Notes under the pieces: model-generated
The model's input: the letters and a program-made list of their open reading frames with translations, nothing else
Told to the model about the DNA's origin: nothing
The model's database searches: none
Position numbers and translations under genes: made by a program
Shown: piece after piece, positions 24,633 through 32,378 of the stretch
Layout: every line of letters begins with the position of its first letter
Position numbering within the stretch: position 1 is the stretch's first letter
Assembly: GCA_016793465.1 (NCBI GenBank)
Contig: JAEUJW010000055.1
Location: 233,936 to 297,935 of the forward strand
DNA length: 64,000 nt
DNA from: Myxococcales bacterium
GTDB lineage: Bacteria > Myxococcota > Polyangia > Nannocystales > Nannocystaceae
Direction: 5' to 3'

Positions 24633-25020
24633 GAGCAAGCGGCCGCGCCGGCGCCGGCGGTCGAACCGGTCAAGCCGGCGCCGGACCCGCCGCGGCCGGC
24701 GGGCAAGCCGTGGAAGGGGCTGGCGGCGATACTGGCGATGTTCGGGGTCGGTTCGCCAGGGCGTAGGCGCAGGAGCGGGCGTTCGACGAGCCGTCGCGGG
24801 GCTGCTCGCTGGCGACGCCGACCGGCGAGTGCGCGGAGATCTACGACGCGGGCAAGCGCGCCAACGCGGTCGCGGTGGCCGGGCTGGTCACGGCGCCGCC
24901 GCTGATCGGCGCGGGCGTGGCGCTGCTGGTGGTCGCCGGCAAGCGCCGCGCGGACGACCCGCGCCGGGCCGCGCTGACGCCGATGCTCGGGCGCGGCACG
25001 CTCGGGCTGACGCTGTCACG
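24633..25020 (+). pseudogene. Remnant of a membrane-anchored PEGA/TPR-type protein
   Basis: No intact gene is found here, but two reading frames carry protein-like sequence. From 24633, EQAAAPAPAVEPVKPAPDPP then GKPWKGLAAILAMFGVG looks like a Pro/Ala linker before a membrane helix. A frame change near 24760 then leads to GCSLATPTGECAEIYDAGKR, a second hydrophobic helix (VTAPPLIGAGVALLVV) and ALTPMLGRGTLGLTLS. This ending is the usual C-terminus of myxobacterial PEGA/TPR exported proteins (..LAP.LGRG..GL.L.GRF). The 5' end is gone and no start exists, so it is a decayed 3' fragment. Confidence 0.55.
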
Positions 25021-25056
25021 CCAACTTCTAATCCTTAATAATTGTTTATGTTTTCA

Positions 25057-25074
25057 CATGTCTCATGAGACATG
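25057..25074. promoter_or_regulatory. Perfect 18-bp palindrome (operator)
   Basis: CATGTCTCATGAGACATG reads the same on both strands. It follows an AT-rich stretch (TTAATAATTGTTTATG) that is exceptional in this GC-rich genome and probably holds a promoter. It is 240 bp before the AhpD-like gene, the next intact gene. The core TGTCTC-N2-GAGACA is shared with the site at 21500. Confidence 0.75.
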
Positions 25075-25314
25075 CGCCGGCCGCCGAGTTTGCCGACCCG
25101 TCGGCGCCGGCGCGGCCGGGCCTGAGTCAGGCCTCTTGCACGACGTCTTCGGCCTCGCCATGCGCACGGCGATCCCGCGTAGACGGTCGCGATGGGCCTC
25201 GAAGCGGGCGACCGGCGGCTTTTTTTCAGGCAGCGGTCACATCCCGGGCTCGGCGTCCGTCATGGCGACGAGGGGCGGACAAGCCCCGCCACAAGAGACC
25301 GAAGGAGAACGATC

Positions 25315-25773
25315 ATGCAAGCGAGAATGCGAAACCCGGCCCTCGTCGTCCCCGCCGCCCGTCAGGCGCTCTTGGCCCTCGGGGCGGCCGTCCACGACAG
25401 CAGCGTGCCGGCGCGGACGCACGAGCTCATGCACCTGCGGATCAGCCAGATCAACGGCTGCGGGGTGTGCGTGGACATGCACGCGAAGCTGGCGCGCAAG
25501 GCCGGCGAGACCGACGAGCGGCTGTTCGCGGTGGCGGCCTGGCGCGACACGCCGTACTTCAGCGAGGCCGAGCGGGCCGCGCTCGCCCTGGCGGAGGCGG
25601 TCACGCGGATCGCCGATCGCCCGGAGTCGGTGTCCGACGAGCTGTGGAAGGAGGCGGCGCGGCACTACGACGAGCCGGCGCTGGCGTCGCTGCTGCTGTC
25701 GATCTCGCTGATCAACGTGTGGAACCGGCTCAACGTGGCGGCGAGGGTGGTCGCCGGCACGCCGTGGACCTGA
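25315..25773 (+). CDS. Carboxymuconolactone decarboxylase / AhpD-like peroxidase-family protein
   Basis: A 152-aa all-helical protein of the AhpD/CMD superfamily. GAAGGAG precedes ATG 25315 at ideal spacing, which rejects the longer frame from 25192. The redox motif is INGCGVCVDMHAKLARKAG, a CxxC-x-x-x-H pattern with catalytic Cys pair and His as in AhpD-type alkylhydroperoxidases. LRISQINGC and LINVWNRLNVAARV are typical family phrases. It probably detoxifies peroxides or acts as a thiol-reactive enzyme. A perfect palindrome lies 240 bp upstream and could bind an oxidant-responsive repressor. Confidence 0.9.
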   Translation: MQARMRNPALVVPAARQALLALGAAVHDSSVPARTHELMHLRISQINGCGVCVDMHAKLARKAGETDERLFAVAAWRDTPYFSEAERAALALAEAVTRIADRPESVSDELWKEAARHYDEPALASLLLSISLINVWNRLNVAARVVAGTPWT

Positions 25774-25942
25774 CGGCGCGCCACATCACGTTTGGTCCAT
25801 GAGTGAATCGTCAGGGCGTGCCGACGCGCCGATGCACGGAGACGCCGGCGCATCGACGGGGACAGGCGCGCCCCGAGGCCTGGAGCGGCCTCCACAAGCG
25901 CGGAGGCTGCTCGTCGCTGGTGTACTCTGATGTGCTCTCGAG

Positions 25943-27619
25943 ATGAAACGATGGATGGTTGGTATGGGGTGGAGCCTCGGGCTCCTGGGCCTGGCGGCGT
26001 GCGGCGACGACCAGCCGGTCACCACGGACACGAACACGATGGGCACGACGGCGGGAGAGACCGCAGGGACGACGACGACGACGCCGACCACCGAGGTCGA
26101 CCCGTCGACGTCCATCGGCTCGATGAGCGACGCCACCGAGTCGAACGGCACCAGCAGCAGCAGCACGACGGAGGCGCCGACGACGGAGGCGCCGACGACG
26201 GAGGCGCCGACGACGGACGCGCCGACGACCGAGGGCTCGTCGTCGAGCACGACGACGCCCCCCCCGGCCTGCGGCGACGGGAGCGTGGACGACGGCGAGG
26301 AGTGTGACGACGGCAACCAGGACGACGCCGACGCCTGCACCAACGCCTGCGCGAACGCGGTCTGCGGCGACAGCATCGTCCAGGACGGCGTCGAGGAGTG
26401 CGACGACGGCAACCAGGAGGACGCCGACGAGTGCACCAACGCCTGCCTCGCCGCGGCCTGCGGCGACGGCGTCGTCGGCCCCGGCGAGGAGTGCGACGAC
26501 GGCAACCAGGAGGACGCCGACGCCTGCACCAACGCATGCCTCGCCGCGGCCTGCGGCGACGGCATCGTCGGCCCCGGCGAGATGTGCGACGACGGCAACC
26601 AGGACGACACCGACGAGTGCACCGGCGCCTGCGCCCCGGCCAGCTGCGGCGACTCCCTCGTGCAGGCGGGCGTCGAGGAGTGCGACGACGGCAACATGGT
26701 CGACACCGACGAGTGCCTCTCGACCTGCAAGGCGGCCAGCTGCGGCGACATGGCGATCCAGGAGGGCGTCGAGGAGTGCGACGACGGCAACGTGGTCGAC
26801 ACCGACGCGTGCACCGCGATGTGCAAGACCGCCAAGTGCGGCGATACGGTGGTGCAGGCCGGCGTCGAGGAGTGCGACGACGGCAACATGGTCGACGAGG
26901 ACATGTGCACCAACGCCTGCAAGAACCCCAAGTGCGGCGACAGCATCAAGCAGGCCAACGAGGAGTGCGACGACGGCAACATGGTCGACAACGACATGTG
27001 CACCAACGCCTGCAAGACCCCCAAGTGCGGCGACGGCATCAAGCAGGCCAACGAGGAGTGCGACGACGGCAACATGGTCAACAACGACAGCTGCAGCAAC
27101 ACCTGCAAGTCGAACTCGAAGATCGTGTTCGTGTCGAGCCAGATGTACACCGGCAACATGGGCGGCCTCGCCGGCGCCGACATGAAGTGCCAGACCCTCG
27201 CCCAGGCCGCCGGCCTGCCCGGCACGTACATGGCCTGGCTGAGCGACGCCACCGGCTCCCCGTCGACCCGCATGACGCAGTCGGCGCTGCCCTACGTGCT
27301 GCCCAACGGCACCAAGATCGCCAACAACTGGGCCGACCTGATCGACGGCAACCTCATCGCCGGCATCAACCGCACCGAGACCAATGGGGCCCCGCCCATC
27401 GGCAACACGTCCTGCGCCGGCGGCGGCTTCCCGACGGTGTGGACCGACACCAACACGAACGGCACCCTGGTCGCCCAGGCCAACAGCTGCGGCAACTGGT
27501 CGTCCACCAACGGCGGCAGCTACTGGGGCCAGGCCAGCCAGGCCACCGGGATCTGGACGGCCTGGTGCAGCGGCGGCCTGTGCTCGTGGCAGTCGCCGAT
27601 CTACTGCTTTCAGCAGTGA
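25943..27619 (+). CDS. DUF4215 nine-repeat lipoprotein with DUF1554-like C-terminus
   Basis: A 558-aa surface lipoprotein (lipobox LAAC at ~17-20, then GDDQPVTTDTNTMGTT). The Thr/Ser linker contains TTEAP repeats made by a 15-bp DNA repeat. Nine Cys-rich units of 31-32 residues follow (CGDGSVDDGEECDDGNQDDADACTNAC and variants), forming a disulfide-rich stalk. The C-terminal ~170 residues (SKIVFVSSQMYTGNMGGLAGADMKCQTLAQAAG...CFQQ) match the DUF1554/collagen-XVIII-like lectin fold seen in leptospiral and myxobacterial surface proteins. A role in surface binding is likely. It is convergent with the SUKH-like gene across strong hairpins. Confidence 0.9.
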   Translation: MKRWMVGMGWSLGLLGLAACGDDQPVTTDTNTMGTTAGETAGTTTTTPTTEVDPSTSIGSMSDATESNGTSSSSTTEAPTTEAPTTEAPTTDAPTTEGSSSSTTTPPPACGDGSVDDGEECDDGNQDDADACTNACANAVCGDSIVQDGVEECDDGNQEDADECTNACLAAACGDGVVGPGEECDDGNQEDADACTNACLAAACGDGIVGPGEMCDDGNQDDTDECTGACAPASCGDSLVQAGVEECDDGNMVDTDECLSTCKAASCGDMAIQEGVEECDDGNVVDTDACTAMCKTAKCGDTVVQAGVEECDDGNMVDEDMCTNACKNPKCGDSIKQANEECDDGNMVDNDMCTNACKTPKCGDGIKQANEECDDGNMVNNDSCSNTCKSNSKIVFVSSQMYTGNMGGLAGADMKCQTLAQAAGLPGTYMAWLSDATGSPSTRMTQSALPYVLPNGTKIANNWADLIDGNLIAGINRTETNGAPPIGNTSCAGGGFPTVWTDTNTNGTLVAQANSCGNWSSTNGGSYWGQASQATGIWTAWCSGGLCSWQSPIYCFQQ

Positions 27620-27635
27620 TCGGCTGGTCGATTGA

Positions 27636-27651
27636 TGCTGTGATCACAGCA
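27636..27651. promoter_or_regulatory. Perfect 16-bp palindrome after a stop codon
   Basis: TGCTGTGATCACAGCA is fully self-complementary and begins 17 bp after the lipoprotein stop. In RNA it could form only a tight hairpin, so a protein-binding site or part of the terminator region are both possible. Confidence 0.4.
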
Positions 27652-27653
27652 AG

Positions 27654-27717
27654 AGGCGTGCGTTCACGCCTCCGTGAGCGCGATTGTCCTCTCGTGGCGG
27701 TACGCCTCCGCCACGAG
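27654..27717. terminator. Two strong hairpins between convergent genes
   Basis: AGGCGTG-CGTT-CACGCCT (27654-27671, 7-bp stem) is followed by CTCGTGGCGG...CCGCCACGAG (27691-27717, 10-bp stem, 7-nt loop). They end transcription of the lipoprotein gene on the plus strand and of the SUKH-like gene on the minus strand. No T-tract. Confidence 0.6.
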
Positions 27718-27755
27718 GCACCTGGACTCGGATCGGGAGCGACGGTCTCCCTTTA

Positions 27756-28406
27756 TCAAGAATTGGGGAAGATCGCCGGCATCCACCGCCGGTATTGGTC
27801 GGTGCGTTGATCGAAGATCTCGCGCTCCCAGTGCCGCGACTGTACGTATTCGACGAGGTGGCTCTGCCAGCCGAAGAACCCGCGTAGCGCGATGAATTGC
27901 GCGAAGTACTCGTCGAAGCTCACGGGCAGCGGATCGACGTCCTCGCCTTGATTGTGCGCGTAATAGAGGCGTGTCGCATCGCCGATCGCCACCAGGAGGG
28001 TGCCCTGGTCCTCTTGATCGTGATCGACGAGCAGCTGCAGGGCCGCGGTCGCTTCGAGCTCGTCGTCGCCTTCGTCGCCGGGCCAGCGGAACTCGTCGCG
28101 GCGATCGCCGAAGCGCAGGCTCTCGAGCGGGCGCAGCTCGTTGAAGCAGGGCGGGATCGACCACGCGCGCCCGTCGACCAGCACGCTCGGCCTGGGCTCC
28201 CAGACCAGGGTGAAGCCATCCATGTCGACATAAAGGTCGAGCAATGAGGAGGGCAGCTCGACGCCGTGGCGCCTCCGCACCTCGTCGGCGATCGCACGCA
28301 CCTGCGCTGCGGGCCGACCCGGACGAATCTCGGCTCGCTGCACGTCGACGCGGGGGTTGCCGCGCAGCTCGGCGAGCAGCGCCTCGAGCGCGCTTCGATA
28401 CCGCAT
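27756..28406 (-). CDS. SMI1/KNR4 (SUKH)-like protein
   Basis: A 216-aa soluble acidic protein from ATG 28406. Its core, LPSSLLDLYVDMDGFTLVWEP, matches the SUKH/SMI1-KNR4 signature (Y-x-x-x-D/N-G-F/I). Other recognisable strands are IPPCFNELRPLESLRFGD and LLVAIGDATRLYYAH. SUKH proteins are widespread immunity proteins of contact-dependent and polymorphic toxins, but many also serve other regulatory roles. No toxin with a visible nuclease or pore domain is adjacent, so the immunity role is not supported here. Confidence 0.68.
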   Translation of the reverse strand: MRYRSALEALLAELRGNPRVDVQRAEIRPGRPAAQVRAIADEVRRRHGVELPSSLLDLYVDMDGFTLVWEPRPSVLVDGRAWSIPPCFNELRPLESLRFGDRRDEFRWPGDEGDDELEATAALQLLVDHDQEDQGTLLVAIGDATRLYYAHNQGEDVDPLPVSFDEYFAQFIALRGFFGWQSHLVEYVQSRHWEREIFDQRTDQYRRWMPAIFPNS

Positions 28407-28528
28407 GCGATGTTCTACCCGGGCGCGCACGGGGCAGCAAGCGTGCCCACCCGTGCCCGGACGTGAATGAGGTGAACTTGCGCGATCGCGGGCGCGCCAC
28501 GCGTGTCGCGGCCTGATAGCATGGCGTG

Positions 28529-29074
28529 ATGGCGGAACTACAAGCAGGGTGGCGCTGGTGTCGGCACTGTCAGGTCGTCTTCTATCAGCCGGACGGCAAC
28601 GGGGTCTGTCCGGGGCGGGCGGGGCACGACGCGACCGGGAGCGGGGAGTACTGGCTGTGGACCCACGGCGACGGCAAGCTGCGCAGCGACGTGCAGCCGA
28701 ACTGGCGGTGGTGCAGGCGCTGCAACGCGCTGGCGTTCTCGCAGCTCGGAGGGCGCTGCGCGGCGACCGGGGCGCAGCACGACTTCTCGGCCAGCGGGAA
28801 GTACTGCTTGCTGCACAACGCCGACCTGAAGCCGAGCGAGCAGAAGGTCCATCAACGCGGCTGGCGGTGGTGCAACAAGTGCCAGGCGCTGTTCTACTGC
28901 GAGCTCGGCGCGGGCGCGTGCCCGACGGGCGGGGGCCACGACGGGGGCGGGTCGGGCAAGTACCAGCTCACGAGCGGCAGCAACAGCAAGGACATCGGCG
29001 AGGTGCTGAAGTCGATGTTCACCGCGGAGCCGTGGGAGGACATGGCCCACACCATCCGCCGAGGGTTCAGCTGA
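28529..29074 (+). CDS. Protein of three tandem WRWCxxC zinc-ribbon-like repeats
   Basis: A 181-aa protein containing three ~50-residue repeats. Each begins WRWC-R/N-x-C and continues with a hydrophobic FY/AF pair, G-x-CP or G-x-CA, GHD or QHD and GSG-x-Y (units near residues 8, 60 and 112). CxxC plus a later C and HD suggests a zinc-binding site in each unit. The repeat type occurs in actinobacterial and myxobacterial proteins of unknown function. A ~30-residue helical tail (EVLKSMFTAEPWEDMAHTIRRGFS) follows. No signal peptide. ATG 28529 is preferred to the adjacent GTG 28526. Confidence 0.75.
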   Translation: MAELQAGWRWCRHCQVVFYQPDGNGVCPGRAGHDATGSGEYWLWTHGDGKLRSDVQPNWRWCRRCNALAFSQLGGRCAATGAQHDFSASGKYCLLHNADLKPSEQKVHQRGWRWCNKCQALFYCELGAGACPTGGGHDGGGSGKYQLTSGSNSKDIGEVLKSMFTAEPWEDMAHTIRRGFS

Positions 29075-29123
29075 GGGGACGGGGCCCGGGGCGCGCGGCG
29101 GAGCCGTCGTGGGGGTGTTGACC

Positions 29124-29153
29124 GCTGCAACCGTCCTGCTCCACAGTTGCAGC
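29124..29153. promoter_or_regulatory. LysR-type binding site before the lysR-type gene
   Basis: GCTGCAAC and GTTGCAGC form a perfect 8-bp inverted repeat with 14 bp between, ending 2 bp before the start codon at 29156. Related GTTGCA/TGCAAC half-sites occur again at 30141-30159, so this is probably the autoregulatory site of the LysR protein. Confidence 0.65.
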
Positions 29154-29155
29154 GC

Positions 29156-30142
29156 ATGGAATCCGCGGATCTCGGCATTCTGGTCGCGCTCGACGCGCTG
29201 CTTCAGGAGGGCAGCGTGACCGGGGCGGCGCGCCGCGTCGGGCTCTCGACGCCGGCGATGAGCCACGCGCTGGCCCGCATCCGCGAGCGCCTCGGCGACC
29301 CGATCCTCGTGCGCTCGGGCCGCGGCATGCTGCTGACGCCGCGCGCGCTCGCCCTGAAGCCGCAGGTGCACGGCCTCGTCGCCGAGGCGCGGCGCACGCT
29401 CGAGCCCGAGCGACAGTTCGTCGCGCGCGAGCTGACCCGCACCTTCGTGGTGCACGCGACCGACTATGTGCTCACCATCCTCGGCGCGGCGGTCGACCGC
29501 ATCCTGCGGGACGAGGCGCCCGGGGTGTGCGTGCGCTTCGTGCCCAACACGCCGGACGACCCGGCGCTCCTGCGCGACGCGGGCTCGGACCTCGCGGTCG
29601 GCATCTACGGCGACCTCCCGCAGGAGATGCGACACCGGCAGCTGCTGACCGACCGCTTCGTGTGCGTGGTGCGCCGCGGGCACCCGGCGACCCGGCGGCG
29701 CTTCACGCTCGAGCAGTTCGTCGGCGCCCCGCACATCCAGGTCGCGCCGCGCGGCAAGCCCGGCGGCTACATCGACGACGTGCTGCACGCGCGCGGGCTG
29801 GCGCGCACCGTCGCGCGCGCCGTGCCGTACTTCCTCACCGCGCTCCACCTCGCCGCCGAGACCGACTACCTGCTGACGATCTCCGAGCGCATCGCCAGGC
29901 GCTTCGCCGACCCCCTGGGGCTCGCGCTGCTCGAGGTGCCGGCGAAGCTGCGGCCCTACGCGCTCAGCCTGGTCTGGCACCCGCGCGTCGACGGCGAGCC
30001 GGCCCACCGCTTCCTCCGCGACGTGTTCGTGCGCGCCGCGGCCGAGGCCGCCGGCGACCGCCACGACGGCCCGCGCACCCGCCTCGACGCGACGGACCCG
30101 ACCTCGGGACAGACCCGCAAGCGGCGGCGACGCGCGCCGTAG
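29156..30142 (+). CDS. LysR-family transcriptional regulator
   Basis: A 328-aa LTTR. The N-terminal winged helix covers residues 1-65 (LGILVALDALLQEGSVTGAARRVGLSTPAMSHALARIRERLGDPILVR). The effector-binding domain follows (TFVVHATDYVLTILG onward), with an N-terminal half LAVGIYGDLPQEMRHRQLLTDRFVCVVRRGHP typical of the NodD/LinR/NahR branch. The C-terminal ~25 residues are basic and low complexity. It probably activates the downstream DJ-1/NTF2 operon in response to an aromatic or similar ligand. The stop codon overlaps the start of the next inverted repeat. Confidence 0.92.
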   Translation: MESADLGILVALDALLQEGSVTGAARRVGLSTPAMSHALARIRERLGDPILVRSGRGMLLTPRALALKPQVHGLVAEARRTLEPERQFVARELTRTFVVHATDYVLTILGAAVDRILRDEAPGVCVRFVPNTPDDPALLRDAGSDLAVGIYGDLPQEMRHRQLLTDRFVCVVRRGHPATRRRFTLEQFVGAPHIQVAPRGKPGGYIDDVLHARGLARTVARAVPYFLTALHLAAETDYLLTISERIARRFADPLGLALLEVPAKLRPYALSLVWHPRVDGEPAHRFLRDVFVRAAAEAAGDRHDGPRTRLDATDPTSGQTRKRRRRAP

Positions 30143-30159
30143 TTGCACGGCTTGCAACT
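30141..30159. promoter_or_regulatory. LysR-type binding site before the DJ-1-like operon
   Basis: AGTTGCA-CGGCT-TGCAACT is a perfect 7-bp inverted repeat, 92 bp before the DJ-1-like start. It shares the GTTGCA half-site with 29124-29153. Further GCAACTGCGACTTGCG-type half-sites follow. Confidence 0.65.
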
Positions 30160-30251
30160 GCGACTTGCGTCGTCTTGCGTTGTCTGCACGCCGGTCGGAC
30201 CCGATAGTTCGGGGCGTCGGGACATCCCGTCCCGCCAAGGACCCCAGCGAC

Positions 30252-31022
30252 ATGAGCCTGCGAGACCCGAACCCGTCGAACAAGCACGCGCCGAAGCGCG
30301 TGGCCATCGTCATCGCCAACCCCGCGACCTCCAGCACCACGGGCTGGCCGGTGGGCTTCTGGTGGTCGGAGCTGACGCACCCGTACTACGCGTTCCACGA
30401 GGCGGGCTACGAGGTCGAGGTGTTCAGCCCCGCCGGCGGCCGGTGCGAGGCGGACGCCATGAGCGACCCGCGCGACGCCAGCGGCTACTCGGCGTCCGAC
30501 CTCATCAGCATGGGCTTCATCCACAGCCCGCAGCTCGCGGCGCTGGTCGAGCGGACCGCGCCGGTGGCCGACATCGAGGTCGCGCGCTTCGACGCGATCG
30601 TGGTCGCCGGCGGCCAGGCGCCGATGTTCAGCTTCGCCGAGGCGACCGACCTGCACGCCAAGTTCGCGGCGTTCTACGAGGCCGGCAAGGTCGCCGCGGC
30701 GCTCTGCCACGGCGTCGCGGTGCTGCGCTACGCCCGGCTCGCGAGCGGCGAGCCGCTGGTCCGCGGCAAGACCGTGACCGGCTTCGCCAACGTCGAGGAG
30801 GACTTCGCCGACGAGGCGGTGTGGAGCATGGGCGCGCTGCCCCGCGACCGGCGCCTGATGCCGTGGCGCATCGAGGACGAGCTGAAGCGGCTCGGCGCCA
30901 ACTACGTGCAGGCCGGCCTGTGGCGCGGCTTCGCCGTGCGCGACGGCAACCTCGTCACCGGTCAGCAGAACTTCTCGGGCTCGGAGACCGCCGAGCTCGT
31001 CATCGAGACGCTCGGCCGCTGA
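30252..31022 (+). CDS. DJ-1/PfpI-family protein (Hsp31-like)
   Basis: A 256-aa class I glutamine-amidotransferase-fold protein. The nucleophile elbow ALCHG puts Cys at 152 with His at 153, and GFWWSEL supplies the Glu at 40, the catalytic layout of Hsp31/glyoxalase III-type DJ-1 proteins. Typical phrases are YEVEVFSPAGG and FDAIVVAGGQAPMF. Likely roles are glyoxalase, deglycase-like or isocyanide-hydratase-like activity. RBS AAGGA precedes ATG 30252. It is followed after 23 bp by the NTF2-like gene on the same transcript, and an LTTR gene is upstream with matching operator sites. Confidence 0.9.
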   Translation: MSLRDPNPSNKHAPKRVAIVIANPATSSTTGWPVGFWWSELTHPYYAFHEAGYEVEVFSPAGGRCEADAMSDPRDASGYSASDLISMGFIHSPQLAALVERTAPVADIEVARFDAIVVAGGQAPMFSFAEATDLHAKFAAFYEAGKVAAALCHGVAVLRYARLASGEPLVRGKTVTGFANVEEDFADEAVWSMGALPRDRRLMPWRIEDELKRLGANYVQAGLWRGFAVRDGNLVTGQQNFSGSETAELVIETLGR

Positions 31023-31045
31023 GCGCGGCCCCCAGGAGCACGCGC

Positions 31046-31936
31046 ATGACCACCGCAGCGAGCCCGCACGGCGCCGTCGTCGACGCCTACTTCGCCGCCT
31101 GGAACGCCCGCGACGCCGCCGCGGTCGCCCGCACGTTCGCGCCCGGCGGCACCTACGAGGACCCGACGACCGGCGGCGCGGTCCCCGGCGCGGACGTCGG
31201 GCGGGTCGTCGAGCCGCTGTGCGCGGCCTTCCCCGACCTCGTGTTCACGCGCACCGGGGCGGTCGGCGACGGCGAGCGGCTGGTCGTCGAGTGGACGCTG
31301 CGCGGGCGCAACCTCGGCCCGCTGCGCGCCGGCGTCGAAGCCACCGGCGGGGCCATGCAGGTCCGCGGCGTCGACGTGCTCGCGGTCGAGGACCACGGCA
31401 TCCGCGCGGCGCGCCGGTACTTCGACCGGCAGGCGTTCGTCGAGAGCTTCGGCCTCACGGCGCTGGTCCAGCCGGTCGCGCAGGGTCCGGCGAGGTACGG
31501 CTATTCGCTGCGGGTCGCGTCGGCCAACCGGCGGGCCCCGGGGGTCATCGCCCTGACGTGGATCGAGGGCGCGGACGAGGACGAGAAGGAGCGCATCCGG
31601 GCCCACTCGCGCCGCAACGTGCGCGACTTCCTCGACGAGCCGGGGTTCCTGGCGATCGTCACCGGCTTCACGGGGCTGCGCGGGTTCACGGTCACGGCGT
31701 GGGAGGACGAGGCCGCGATGCGGCGGGCGCTCGGCAAGCACCACGCGACGGCCATGCGCGAGCTGTTCGGCGAGCGGTTCGTGGCCGCGGTGTGGACCAG
31801 CGTGTGGACGCCGACGCGTATCAACCGCCTGTGGCTGCGCTGCCCGTCGTGCGGCGCGCTCGAGGACGTCTCGGACGACCACCGCGGCTGCACGCGGTGC
31901 GACGCGCCGCTGCCCGAGCGCCCCGCCTACTGGTGA
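31046..31936 (+). CDS. SnoaL-like + ABM-like fusion with C-terminal zinc ribbon
   Basis: A 296-aa protein with CAGGAG before ATG 31046. Residues ~5-130 form a SnoaL polyketide-cyclase-like NTF2 domain (VVDAYFAAWNARDAAAVARTFAPGGTYEDP). Residues ~150-250 resemble a dimeric alpha/beta barrel (ALTWIEGADEDEKERIRAHS...TVTAWEDEAAMRRALGK). The last ~35 residues carry CPSCG...GCTRCDAP, a four-Cys zinc ribbon. This three-part arrangement is unusual. It is the second gene of the DJ-1 operon and probably acts on the same unknown metabolite. Confidence 0.82.
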   Translation: MTTAASPHGAVVDAYFAAWNARDAAAVARTFAPGGTYEDPTTGGAVPGADVGRVVEPLCAAFPDLVFTRTGAVGDGERLVVEWTLRGRNLGPLRAGVEATGGAMQVRGVDVLAVEDHGIRAARRYFDRQAFVESFGLTALVQPVAQGPARYGYSLRVASANRRAPGVIALTWIEGADEDEKERIRAHSRRNVRDFLDEPGFLAIVTGFTGLRGFTVTAWEDEAAMRRALGKHHATAMRELFGERFVAAVWTSVWTPTRINRLWLRCPSCGALEDVSDDHRGCTRCDAPLPERPAYW

Positions 31937-32378
31937 GCGCGCCGCGAGCGTCGCGGACCTCGCTGTGCACGGCGCGGCGGGGGTCGTGAGGTCCGACGCG
32001 TGTGATATGGACGGCGCGGGGACTGCCGACGCCAATGACGGCAGTGGCTGCCCGGGACCGGGGGCGAGCTGTACGGACATTCGTCTGCGGGTCCGACGGC
32101 GCCGCGCTCATCGTGGGTGGCCCGGCGAGGTGCATCGGGGGGAGGTCATCACGCGCGAGGCGACGACGCGTGCGACGAGCTGTCGCACGCGTCGACGCCT
32201 GAGACGCGGCTCGTCGCGACGTTCGTGTCCGCGGCGCCTGCGCAGATCGTCGGCCTCGTTCGGCGTCGTGCGCGGAAGTCCGGCGATAGCGCGGAGGAGG
32301 ATCGATCGCGTCGAGGATCGACGTGGCCGACGGACGACGCTTGCTATGTTGCCCGCGGCAACTGCCCACAAAAATCCC
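31937..32378. other. 442-bp intergenic region, no gene recognised
   Basis: No frame here shows protein-like sequence with a start, a ribosome-binding site and a family motif. Its last 40 bp become less GC-rich (CTTGCTATGTTGCCC) and probably contain the promoter of the DUF4397 lipoprotein gene. Nothing else is seen. Confidence 0.5.

Noticed and set aside
26263..27120. Non-coding tandem repeats or CRISPR
   Set aside because: The periodicity of ~93-96 bp keeps the reading frame and encodes nine DUF4215 units of a lipoprotein.
27756..29074. Toxin-immunity module built on the SUKH-like gene
   Set aside because: The adjacent zinc-ribbon repeat protein has no toxin domain, signal or delivery motif, and is on the other strand. 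SUKH folds also occur outside toxin systems.
31965..32100. Short Cys-rich coding remnant (CDMDGAGTADANDG in one frame)
   Set aside because: Too short, no start or RBS, and no similarity to the neighbouring lipoproteins at DNA level; likely chance.
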